Assembly: GCA_036346255.1 (NCBI GenBank)
Contig: CM070628.1
Span: forward strand, 12,973,840-13,037,839
Direction of reading: 5' to 3'
Length of the DNA: 64,000 nt
Source: Ampelocalamus luodianensis
Taxonomy: Eukaryota; Streptophyta; Magnoliopsida; Poales; Poaceae
Part shown: positions 1 through 10,443 of the stretch, in pieces
How the letters are laid out: every line of letters begins with the position of its first letter
Position numbering within the stretch: position 1 is the first letter of the stretch
Notes under the pieces: model-generated
Told to the model about the DNA's origin: nothing
Databases searched by the model: none
Seen by the model: only the letters and a program-made list of their open reading frames with translations
Made by a program: the position numbers and the translations under genes

Positions 1-223
1 AGCAGCTCGAGTTAGATCTATTCTGGTTGAGTTGGTCCTGAATCTTTTTCCACCCTCACCGTGTACGAATTTCTTCATGTGTTTTACCAGTTCTTTTTCT
101 TTCCCTTGTTTTTTCCTGTATTATGCAGCCTTTTATTTCGTTGTCTCACTGTTTTTTTTTTTTGGACTCGCTGTGCTTTTCTGCTCCTTTGCCTGCCTCT
201 GCTGCGTTTCCACGGATCTGGCT
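1..223. other. Pre-insertion host DNA, no gene seen
   Basis: This is pyrimidine-rich, low-complexity DNA with short chance reading frames and no recognisable protein. It ends with TGGCT (219-223), the left target-site duplication of the LTR retrotransposon that follows. The same host sequence resumes at 9242. Confidence 0.5.
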
Positions 224-628
224 TGAAATAACCCAAAATTCCGGATTTCAAAATTTCTTTGAAGCTTTTCGTTTGAATTCAAAATCTTTCCCAATTCGGA
301 AACTTCCTTCGAATTTCCGCCTTCCGTTTTGGGAATTCCCGTTTTCTTCATCTGAAGGCGTCTTCTTCCTGGGCGCCTCCCTCCTTCTTCCTCCCTCTCC
401 TCCTTTAAATGCGCTTCAGGCAGCGCCGCCACTGCCTCGTGCCCTCGGCGCCGCCATTCTTGACCGACGACCGCCAGCGCACTACCTCCAGCGTCTTCTA
501 CCGCCTTCACCGCCGCCACCTCACCCGGCCACCCTCCTTTCCCAGCGCCGCTCCGCCTCTCCCGAGCGCACGCGTCGCCGCCACCACTACTGCCGCCAGC
601 ATTCCATGCTCCCACCGCCTCAACGCCC

Positions 629-636
629 TATAAGAG
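629..636 (+). promoter_or_regulatory. TATA-like box in the 5' LTR
   Basis: The sequence TATAAGAG stands in GC-rich DNA and is conserved at 6156-6163 in the 3' LTR. Similar boxes occur in the other long LTRs at 10436 and 57872. It is a plausible LTR promoter core; no transcript evidence is available. Confidence 0.45.
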
Positions 637-1315
637 GTCCCCGAAGAGCACCCTTCGTCGCCCTTTCCCCTCCGCATCTCCCCTCCACTCCTTCTGCTCC
701 GGAGCCGGCGCATTTTGAAGAAATCGCGCCGCCACTGTTCTTCTTCCCCACCGAAGCCGACGCCGATTCGCCGCCACCACCCACCCAAGCTCCGATTTTC
801 GCCCACGGTGAGCTTCTTCACGTCGCCGCCTACCTCTTCCCCACCTCCCCTACCTCCCAAACCCACCGGAGCTCGCCGGCACCATGCTCCACCGCCGCCG
901 CTTCCACGGCTCACGTCGCCAAGCCGCCTCACTCCACCTCAAGCTCCACTGATGCCACCTACGGACTCCCCTCCACCCACTGATGCTCCCTCAATCCTCC
1001 CCTTGGTCGGAGCGTAGCCGGAACACCGCCGCGCCGGCCTCGCCCGGCCGTGTGCGCTACCTTCGCCGCCACCCCATCCCGAGCCTCCTCGCGCAAGCAA
1101 ATCCCCAAAATGGGACCCCCTCACCTCCGTGAACCTCCCCGCACCACTCCCCGCCGCCGCCGACCACCACCGCCGCCGCAGAAGCCACCGCCGCCGGCTC
1201 GGGCAGAGCCGAGCGCGCTCTGGCCTCCGGACGAGCGCAGCTCAAGGCCACCCGAGCTGGGCCGTTAAGGCCTGGCCGCTTTGGGCCGAAGCCCATTTGG
1301 GTGTTGGGTTTAACC

Positions 1316-1480
1316 CAACACTATTCACAGCCCGTGAACAGTGAAGCCTTTACTGTTCATCCATTTCAGTCCATTACTGTTCATCTGCACAGTAAAATAT
1401 TTACTGTTCATCCGACAAAATCAAAACACTGTTCCAAATTCAGGAAAATGAACAGTAAACCCTAGTTACTGTTCATCACC
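1316..1480 (+). repeat. Cluster of ACTGTTCAT / GAACAGT motifs in the LTR
   Basis: At least four copies of ACTGTTCAT and two of the reverse complement GAACAGT occur within about 165 bp. The cluster is repeated in the 3' LTR (about 6832-6997). Its role is unknown; it could be an LTR regulatory array or a folding region. Confidence 0.6.
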
Positions 1481-2214
1481 TGAAAAATAATCCACCACTA
1501 TTCTTTTCAGCTAAATGCAGTTATTTCCAATCACCGACCATCCCCAACTTTTATTTATAAACAGTAAAATAATGCTATTCAGTATCCGACACCATTATCG
1601 CCGAAACCCTAATTTGACATTTCATGTCAAATTTGACCGCTGAACCTAAAACCCTCTCGTTGTTTATTCCTTTAAATCAGCCTAAACACTAGCCATTGCA
1701 CAAGAAACTCATTCATCGCTCATTACCCAAAATAATTCGTGCTATCCGCTTCGTCAAAGCGAGAAACCCTATCTACTATCCACTTCAAACCGAAATACTA
1801 ATCCCTCATTATTCATCGATCCATCGTCATACATGAATAGTAAAATAATACTATTCATTATCTGACACCTCTCCCGCCCAAAACCCTAATTCAACATATT
1901 ATACTCTTTTCGACCGTTTCGAGTCCGTGAATCCAAATCTCAATTTCGTTCAGTCCAAACAAGTGCCAGCTAAATCTCCAGCATCCCACGCACCACCTTA
2001 CTTTGTGATTCTTTATCCATTTACAATATTTTTGTTGTACTTGATCCGAATCTCAATTCGTCTGAATCAACCAAACACCAAATAATCTCCACCACTCCAA
2101 CCTACCATTCTCTGTGTTTCTTTTCTGGTTTTACTTACTTGCATGTTGTTCCCAGCTCATTCCTTGTCGAGCCGGATTTTATTTGAATTGTTTTATTGTA
2201 CTGTTTCGCGCTAG

Positions 2215-3470
2215 GTCACGACTTCGACGACCAAGCTCCAGAAGACGCAGGACAAGATCAAGATCAAGAAGACTTGGTGCAAGAAGGCAAGTCGCATTCT
2301 TTGATCATTTTGAACCTACATTTCATTTATGTATTATTATTTTCATTACTGTATTTGTGCCAATTACTTTAAATATTAAAATAATACTTTTGAATGCCAT
2401 GACAATTAGTTAAATCCTAGATACCCCACAAACAAGCCCACCCAACTTTTGTAGGCCATATTCACCTTGACAAGGTTATTCCACATAAAATATTATCTAT
2501 ACAAGGTAGCTTTGTCACCAAAACTGTGTTCATCAATCAAAAGCAAGTATTGGCTCTAGGCCAATGGTTTTGGTGGTGAGTTGAGGGTGGATCCAGGAAG
2601 TTGGACAACCCAATAGACTCGGGTTAAAAGTGAGTCATCAGTGAGATCCGAGGTGGACACCACGAGTTGGTGTTGGGTCATCGCCACCGGATGACAAGTA
2701 AGGACAAGAACCTTGTGCCAAAGTAATGCACATAGAATCCGCTCAACCACAAGCGTGGTCATTACTCCCTAGCTTAGTACATCGCTCTTCCGATTGAATA
2801 CCTACAAGTATCATCGTTGCTTGTTCGATGGACGATGAACTTGGTGTGGGACGGAATGGCCGAAATGGTCACTCTGGTTTCCGCCTCGGTATGGGCCCAT
2901 CAGCGTCGGAGTACGAATTCCACGAATGGCGGTGGTCTCCCGAGCTGTATGAATTAAGACCTACCGTGTAGGGACTAGAAAGGTTGAGCGATGAAAAGGC
3001 TTTGTTATCTCATTTCCGCACGCTAACGTGTTGCGTGTCTATGTCTTCGACAATATGAGTATGAGATATCTTGTGGGTAAAGTTGGGCAACTCTGCAGAG
3101 TGAATAATTAAAGGTATTCGAATACGCCGTGCTTCCGGTTAATGAAGCTGTGTCAATGGGTGATTCCAGTACAAAGGCATAAGTAGAGTTTTGAGATGTT
3201 AAGTTGGTAATCAAGGTTGTTGATAAACCCCTGATGCTATTACTTATTATTGCTTTACTGTTTTATAAATTGTTTTAAATCCAAAGTGCATCCACATATG
3301 CCAAGTATGGTAAACCCTAACTATCCATTGAACTCCTTGCATGTAATTATTTAGCATTTCCATGCGGCTTGTTGAGTACAGTGGTAGTACTCATTCTTGC
3401 AACTTACAAAACATCTACAGAAGAAGATCTTTGTGAACAAGATTTTGGTGGACCCCAAGAAGGCAAATGA
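2215..3470 (+). CDS. Putative spliced acidic mini-ORF inside the 5' LTR (exons 2215-2286 and 3421-3470)
   Basis: After an AG acceptor (CGCGCTAG) a 72-nt open stretch reads HDFDDQAPEDAGQDQDQED and a few more residues. It ends at G|GCAAGT, a consensus GC-type splice donor. A 1134-bp gap closes at CTACAG, and the next open stretch reads EEDLCEQDFGGPQEGK and stops. Joining them in phase 1 keeps the frame. Two unrelated long LTRs in this window show the same arrangement. Both parts are strongly acidic and Gln-rich. The initiating exon is not identified, and no known domain is seen. Confidence 0.4.
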
Positions 3471-3719
3471 CATCATTATTAGGTCTCGACTGCGCTCAAG
3501 CGTACCTGTGGTTTGTTGTTCTTTTGCCTTGTATTATAGTTAACTTTGGGCTTGGACGCCCGTGTCAGGTCAAAGCAGGTTGTTAAACCTTAGTTTTGTT
3601 TAATAAAAGTCTGGTTCCTGTTGCAATTGGAAGCTTGCTTGAGATACTATTTGCCAGAATCGCACATCCCGGCGGTTGCGAAGGGTTTAGCAGTCCCGAG
3701 ATTCGGGGCTGTGACAGAG

Positions 3720-3731
3720 TGGTATCAGAGC
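3720..3731 (+). other. Primer binding site (initiator-Met tRNA)
   Basis: TGGTATCAGAGC begins three bases after the 5' LTR ends. It is the usual plant primer binding site, complementary to the 3' end of initiator methionine tRNA. Confidence 0.9.
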
Positions 3732-4281
3732 ATAGCTTGACCGTAAGTTGAGACCTTAAGTTGGTTTTAGGACTTAGGAAGTGAAGACCTTCAAAAATCC
3801 TAGTTTGAAAAATTATAAAAGAATTTCTGAAAACAAAAATATAAGTATTATTGCTGTCTTTCCCTTCTATTGCTATCTTATCTAAACTTAGATTTACAAA
3901 ACCCTGATTTGTTTTACAAAAGATTTGTCTCTTTCCCAACTAATTTCAACTTTTCGCCAGATGTTGCAGTATAGGAGAAGCAGTGCTTAGAATACGCTAG
4001 AATAGTGTTAAATAGAGTGAACCCTAAGTAGACGATCTTTGGTTGTAAAACAAGTTGTATTATGTACTCTAAGTAGTACGTATACAACTCGTATAGATAT
4101 TTGAGCTATGTTATTTATTGATAATTTGTTTTTCTATCAGTATCTGTATATCGTCCTTGTCAAAATTCAATTCCTTCTTTTCGTCTTAATCTTACCTTAA
4201 TCTTTCTCCACTTAACTTAAATCTGGATCTTACTCACCTATCTGTATTTGGTCAAAATCGCTGCAGAAATACATTCCCAAG

Positions 4282-5617
4282 ATGTCTGGAAATAGCAACA
4301 ACAATGAGGCTGAATCAGCAGGACGACAACCAAGTTTGGCAGAAGTCATGGTCATGATGGAAAGGAACAGATACCAAGCTGAACAAAATCAAATCAGAAT
4401 GATGGAACAACACACTAGACTCCTGGAACAGATAGCTACCAGATCACCAGCACCATCAGGACCTCATCCCGGAACAATAAATGGAGGAACTACCACAGGA
4501 TCAAGATGGGCGATTTTCGTAAAACGGCCGCCTAACCTTACAATTGCACGGAACCCTAGCGCAGATGATTGGATACGGGATATGGAAAGAAAGTTAGATA
4601 CTATCCAATGCACGGATCAAGAGAAGACTCTTTTCGCCTCCCATCGCCATGTGGACAAGCCGCAAAGATGGTGGATGAATCACCAAACACTCCACCCGGA
4701 AGAGAGATACCATGGCAAGAATTCAAGGAAGCATTTCATACGACACGCCCCCACCGGCATGCTTGCCTCCAAACGCCGAGAGTTTCTCGCTCTCAAGCAA
4801 AGAGGAATCTCGTGATGTAATATCTACATCAATTCAACTACTTGGCCCGATATGCCCCAAATGATGTTGACATCAAGAGAAAAAGATGGAAAAATTTTAC
4901 AAGGATTACGAAGTCATCGAAATATCATATTTCATTTCACAATTCGAGGACACATCGCCTATGGTGAATAAACTGCTAATATCAGAAGAAGTCAGGATAG
5001 AATTACAAGACATGAGAAAAAGAAGAGCAATACAGATGACACCTCAACCAAGTGCACCAGAAAAAGAATAACGACAAAGATCGCAAGACAATCTCAAAGA
5101 AATACCAATTATCAATCCAATTCCAAGACCTCAATACAATATGGATCAGTCAGCCACCATTCAGTGTTACACTTGTGGAGAAAATCACTACCAAAAAGAT
5201 TGTCCACAAAGACCCTTAAACTGCTACCATTGTGAACAACTAGGCCATTTCAAAGGTCAGTGCCCTTTGAGGAGTATGCCATCAGAAGAAGCCAAGACTA
5301 AAGTAAAAAGTCAATATCCACACAAATCAGTAACATGTTTCCATTGCGGACAACCAGACCATTACAAGTCTCAATGCCCAATGAAGCATATGCCGCAAGA
5401 AGCAGCCAAAGCTCCGAGGAAAAGTCAATTACGGATCAAGAGGACACAACCAATACAAATCAACAAAGGAGGTTTGCTACGATCCAAAGAACAGTTAAGA
5501 AGATTAAAACAAATCGCAGGAGAAGGAAAACCAACAAGTCAGGGCAAAATTGATTATGTCACTACCAGGGAAGCCGCAGAAACTGCAAATGTCGATGACG
5601 GTATGTTTTTCATATAA
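4282..5617 (+). pseudogene. Frameshifted retrotransposon gag with three zinc knuckles
   Basis: The first 177 codons (4282-4815) include a Gln/Met-rich N-terminus and a gypsy-type gag core with the ADDWIRDMERKLD signature. Around 4690-4750 the expected frame shifts to another frame and back, where WQEFKEAF appears in the third frame, and stops follow. A middle piece is open at 4886-5071. The last piece (5141-5617, 158 codons) carries three CCHC knuckles. The second and third are CX2CX4HX4C; the first is CX2CX3HX4C, one residue short. In the family, Gag builds the virus-like particle and packages RNA. This copy cannot make one continuous Gag. No pol follows before the polypurine tract. Confidence 0.85.
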
Positions 5618-5760
5618 GATCAGTATTGGTTTTTGTCTGGAAGCTACTTTCCGAGAATCTTACAACAGAAAGAACAGCATGGAACAAGGAATCGAAAATG
5701 CACAGTAATCTTCCAATCATCCCTCGAGCTTTGAGTGAATCTCGGGGTCGAGATTCTTTT

Positions 5761-5774
5761 TAAGGGGGGTAGAT
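5761..5774 (+). other. Polypurine tract
   Basis: TAAGGGGGGTAGAT lies directly before the 3' LTR and is the expected plus-strand primer site. Confidence 0.8.
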
Positions 5775-8700
5775 TGAAATAACCCAAAATTCCGGATTTC
5801 AAAATTTCTTTGAAGCTTTTCGTTTGAATTCAAAATCTTTCCCAATTCGGAAACTTCCTTCAATTTCCGCCCGCTTTGGGAATTCCCGTTTTCTTCATCA
5901 AGGCGTCTTCCCTGGCGCCTCCTCCTTCTTCCTCCTCTCCTCCTCGTCGCTTCACGGCGCCGCCATCGCCTCGTGCCTCGGCGCGCCATTCTTGACCGAC
6001 GACCGCCAACACGACTACCTCCAGCGTCTTCTACCGCCTTCACCGCCGCCACCTCACCCGCCACCCTCCTTTCCAGCGCGCGCCTCTCCCGAGCGCACGC
6101 GTCGCCGCCACCACTACTGCCGCCAGCATTCCATGCTCCCACCGCCTCAACGCCCTATAAGAGGTCCCCGAAGAGCACCCTTCGTCGCCCTTTCCCCTCC
6201 GCATCTCCCCTCCACTCCTTCTGCTCCGGAGCCGGCGCATTTTGAAGAAATCGCGCCGCCACTGTTCTTCTTCCCCACCGAAGCCGACGCCGATTCGCCG
6301 CCACCACCCACCCAAGCTCCGATTTTCGCCCACGGTGAGCTTCTTCACGTCGCCGCCTACCTCTTCCCCACCTCCCCTACCTCCCAAACCCACCGGAGCT
6401 CGCCGGCACCATGCTCCACCGCCGCCGCTTCCACGGCTCACGTCGCCAAGCCGCCTCACTCCACCTCAAGCTCCACTGATGCCACCTACGGACTCCCCTC
6501 CACCCACTGATGCTCCCTCAATCCTCCCCTTGGTCGGAGCGTAGCCGGAACACCGCCGCGCCGCTCCCCTGCTCCGGCCGTGCGCCACCTTCGCCGCCAC
6601 CCCATCCCCGAGCCTCCTCCGCCCCGGCAAATCCCCAAAATGGGACCCCCTCACCTCCGTGAACCTCCCGCACCACTCCCGCCGCCACCACCACCGCCGC
6701 CCGCAGGTTACCGCCGGCCGGCGAGCCGGCGCGCGCTCGCCTCCGGCCGAGCGCAGCTCAAGGCCACCCGAGCTGGGCCGTTAAGGCCTGGCCGCTTTGG
6801 GCCGAAGCCCATTTGGGTGTTGGGTTTAACCCAACACTATTCACAGCCCGTGAACAGTGAAGCCTTTACTGTTCATCCATTTCAGTCCATTACTGTTCAT
6901 CTGCACAGTAAAATATTTACTGTTCATCCGACAAAATCAAAACACTGTTCCAAATTCAGGAAAATGAACAGTAAACCCTAGTTACTGTTCATCACCTGAA
7001 AAATAATCCACCACTATTCTTTTCAGCTAAATGCAGTTATTTCCAATCACCGACCATCCCCAGCTTTTATTTATAAACAGTAAAATAATGCTATTCAGTA
7101 TCCGACACCATTATCGCCGAAACCCTAATTTGACATTTCATGTCAAATTTGACCGCTTGAACCCAGAAAACCCCTCTCGTTGTTTATTCCTTTAAATCAG
7201 CCTAAACACTAGCCATTGCACAGTAAACTCATTACTGTTCATTACCCGAAAATAATTCGTGCTATCCGCTTCGGCCCAAAACGAGAAACCCTATCTACTA
7301 TCCACTTCAAACCAGAAATACTAATCCCAGTCATTATTCACTGATCCATCGTCATACATGAATAGTAAAATAATACTATTCATTATCTGACACCTCTCCC
7401 GCCCAAAACCCTAATTCAACATATTATACTCTTTTCGACCGTTTCGAGTCCGTGAATCCAAATCTCAATTTCGTTCAGTCCAAACAAGTGCCAGCTAAAT
7501 CTCCAGCATCCCACGCACCACCTTACTTTGTGATTCTTTATCCATTTACAATATTTTTGTTGTACTTGGATCCGAATCTCAATTCCGTACAGATCAACCA
7601 AACACCAAATAATCTCCACCACTCCAACCTACCATTCTCTTGTGTTTCTTTTCTGGTTTTACTTACTTGCATGTTGTTCCCAGCTCATTCCTTGTCGAGC
7701 CGGATTTTATTTGAATTGTTTTATTGTACTGTTTCGCGCTAGGTCACGACTTCGACGACCAAGCTCCAGAAGACGCAGGACAAGATCAAGATCAAGAAGA
7801 CTTGGTGCAAGAAGGCAAGTCGCATTCTTTGATCATTTTGAACCTACATTTCATTTATGTATTATTATTTTCATTCATGATTTGTGCCAATTACTTTAAA
7901 TATTAAAATAATACTTTTGAATGCCATGACAATTAGTTAAATCCTAGATACCCCACAAACAAGCCCACCCAACTTTTGTAGGCCATATTCACCTTGACAA
8001 GGTTATTCCACATAAAATATTATCTATACAAGGTAGCTTTGTCACCAAAACGTGTTCATCAATCAAAAGCAAGTATTGGCTCTAGGCCAATGGTTTTGGT
8101 GGTGAGTTGAGGGTGGATCCAGAAGTTGGACAACCCAATAGACTCGGGTTAAAAGTGAGTCATCGGTGAGATCTGAGGTGGGAACCACGAGTTGGTGTTG
8201 GGTCATCGCTCACTGGATGACAAGTAAGGACAAGAACCTTGTGCCAAAGTAATGACATAGAATCCGCCAACCACAAGCGTGGTCATTACTCCCTAGCTTA
8301 GTACACCGCTTCTTCCGATTGAATACCTACAAGTATCATCTGTTGCTTGTTCGAGCAGGACGATGAACTTGGTGTGGGACGGAATGGCGTAAATGGTCAC
8401 TCGCCTGGTTTCCGCCTCAGATGGGCCCATCGTCGGAGTACGATTCCACGAATGGCCGGTGGTCTCCGAGTCAGATGAATTAAGACCTACCGTAGGGACT
8501 AGAAAGGTTGAGCGTTGAAAAGGCTTTGTTATCTCACTCACCGCACGCTAACGTGTTGCGTGTCTATGTACCGACAAGATGAGTATGAGATATCTTGTGG
8601 GTAAAGTTGGGCAACTCGCAGAGTGAATAATTAAAGGTATTCGAATACGCCGTGCTTCCTGTTAATGAAGTCGTGTCAATGGGTGATTCCAAAGACAAAG

Positions 8701-9236
8701 GCATAAGTAGAGTTTTGAGATGTTAAGTTGGTAATCAAGGTTGTTGATAAACCCCGATGCTATTACTTATTATTGCTTTCTATGCTTTATAAATTGTTTT
8801 AAATCCAAAGTGCATCCACATATGCCAAGTATGGTAAACCCTAACTATCCATTGAACTCCTTGCATGTAATTATTTAGCATTTCCATGCGCTTGTTGAGT
8901 CTGATGGTAGTACTCATTCTTGCAACTTACAAAACATCTACGTAAGAAGATCTTTGTGAACAAGATTTTGGTGGACCCCAAGAAGGCGACTCATCGTTAT
9001 TAGGTCTCGATTGCGCTCAAGCCGCACTGGTTTGTTGTTCTTTTGCCTTGTATTATAGTTAACTTTGGGCTTGGACGCCCGTGTCGTCAAAGCGTGTTGT
9101 TAAACCTTAGTTTTGTTTAATAAAAGTCTGGTTCCTGTTGCAATTGGAAGCTTGCTTGAGATACTATTTGCTTCGCAACTGTACATCCTGGGCGGTTGCG
9201 AAGGGTTTAGCAGTCCCGAGATTCGGGGCTGTGACA
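5775..9236 (+). repeat. 3' LTR (3462 bp)
   Basis: This is a copy of the 5' LTR with scattered substitutions and indels. The GC-rich part (about 5870-6780) differs most, and the rest aligns almost continuously. The right target-site duplication TGGCT follows at 9237-9241. Confidence 0.93.
7743..8996 (+). CDS. Putative spliced acidic mini-ORF inside the 3' LTR (exons 7743-7814 and from 8947)
   Basis: This is the 3' LTR copy of the mini-ORF at 2215-3470. The 72-nt first exon is unchanged and still ends at G|GCAAGT. The acceptor region differs (CTACGTAAG), but splicing at its AG keeps the frame with one glutamate fewer, and the open stretch runs on after EDLCEQDFGGPQEG because the stop seen in the 5' copy is absent. 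The end shown is therefore only the conserved part. Confidence 0.35.
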
Positions 9237-9241
9237 TGGCT

Positions 9242-9405
9242 CTATATTGTTTCATCTTTACCTGCTGCTTGTTGGTATCCCGCATTTTTCCCTCTTCCCT
9301 CTTCCCTCTTCCTGCCTCTTCAAGAACTATACTGCAAGATGTTAATCGTTGTCGAATCTATCTATATTTATTGATTAAAAGTAAACTATTTGAATAGGGT
9401 ATACT
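9242..9405. other. Host DNA between two LTR insertions
   Basis: This is pyrimidine-rich DNA with a CTCTTCC repeat and no gene. It ends in ATACT (9401-9405), the left target-site duplication of the next LTR. Together with 1-223 and 14461 onward it may be intron or flank of the decayed GAD fragment at 14662, but no exon confirms this. Confidence 0.4.
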
Positions 9406-10435
9406 TGTAACGTCCCAAGTTTGGACTTGTGTTTCAAATGTAAGAAAATGAGTGGAAATTAAAACATTTTCTTACATCATGTATTTCATGTATGTTCTAA
9501 ACAATTCTTGTACAAGAATTATAGGAATACAAAGTCACAAGTCTTTTGATCCAAATCTTGGCCTTCAAAAACATTCTTGTCAAATCCTGTGATCATCCTT
9601 TGGAAATATTTTCCCCAAATTGGATGGTATGTGACCCCTCTGAAAAATTTCACAATTTTTAGAAATTGTTTGAATATTTTTAGAAGGCAGACAAACCTGT
9701 TTGACTTTCAGTCAAAACCCTAAACCAGAACCTTGCAGAATTTTTGGAGAAAAATACACTGCATAAAAACCTCTGAAGATTTCACACAAGGTTAATATCT
9801 GAGTTAAAAAGTTCCTGTAAAAATTTTAGAATTTTTGGAGTTGTTTTGCTACCTTAAACAATTCCTCAAAGTTTCAGCTCAAAATTGAAAACCATAAACC
9901 GGTTTCACTGTTCATTGGGTTCGAGTCAGACTCGGGCTCAAGCCACAGGGTTGGGTCAAACCAACTAACCGCACCCCCGCACCAGTTCTAACACGCGCCT
10001 CTTTTCAGCCATTAGATTTAGATCTAACCGTCCACGTTCGTGAGAACGTTCGGACCTCGCGGGCGCGCCAACTAATTGGGACCGTTGAATCAAGATCCAG
10101 CCGTCCTGATTGTTTGTGCTGATCGGGTCACCCGATTGTCACTTTTAATCCTAGCCATCCATCTCAAATCTGTCGGTCACCACCTTTTTTTCTGTTCTTC
10201 TTCTTCCTCACGTGCACGTACGCGCGTGCGAGCCATGGCAGGGAGAGCAGCTGTGCCTTGTTACTTCGAGCTCGTCCTCGTCAATGTCTCTCTGCGGAGC
10301 GTTAAATGCACGTCAGAGCTTCCCCTCCATAGTCGTCGTTCTTCACTTGCCCCCATCATTTCTTTGGTCCATGGCAACGCCATGAACCGAGCTCAGCATT
10401 GAGCTAGGTCCTAGCTCAAACCCTAATCCTCCCTC

Positions 10436-10443
10436 TATTTAAA
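10436..10443 (+). promoter_or_regulatory. TATA-like box in solo LTR
   Basis: TATTTAAA lies about 1 kb into the LTR, just before a C-rich leader. Its position matches that of the TATA-like boxes in the other two long LTRs. Confidence 0.4.

Larger units (their letters stand above)
224..3716 (+). repeat. 5' LTR (3493 bp)
   Basis: It begins TGAAATAACCC and ends GTGACA. In order it holds an AT-rich leader, a GC-rich proline-coding-like tract (about 360-1270), a block rich in ACTGTTCAT motifs (about 1316-1480), an AT-rich middle, an acidic mini-exon (2215-2286), a long intron-like stretch and a second mini-exon (3421-3470). A TATA-like TATAAGAG lies at 629-636. The tract near 3598 contains AATAAAA, a possible polyadenylation signal. 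Confidence 0.93.
224..9236 (+). mobile_element. Gag-only, non-autonomous LTR retrotransposon with 3.5-kb LTRs
   Basis: Two long direct repeats, 224-3716 and 5775-9236, both begin TGAAATAACCC and end GGGGCTGTGACA. They are flanked by a perfect 5-bp duplication TGGCT (219-223 and 9237-9241). A primer binding site follows the left repeat and a polypurine tract precedes the right one, so the element is structurally complete. The interior is only 2058 bp and holds a broken gag. No protease, reverse transcriptase, RNase H or integrase is seen, so it must have moved with enzymes from another element. The gag core resembles Ty3/gypsy gag. The two LTRs differ by many small indels, especially in the GC-rich 5' part, so the insertion is not recent. 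Confidence 0.93.

Noticed and set aside
123..983. A 286-codon frame in the 5' LTR, with a 228-codon relative at 5824-6510 in the 3' LTR
   Set aside because: Pro/Ser/Ala-rich low complexity in GC-rich DNA, broken by indels between the two LTR copies, and open on both strands. Better explained by base composition than as a gene.
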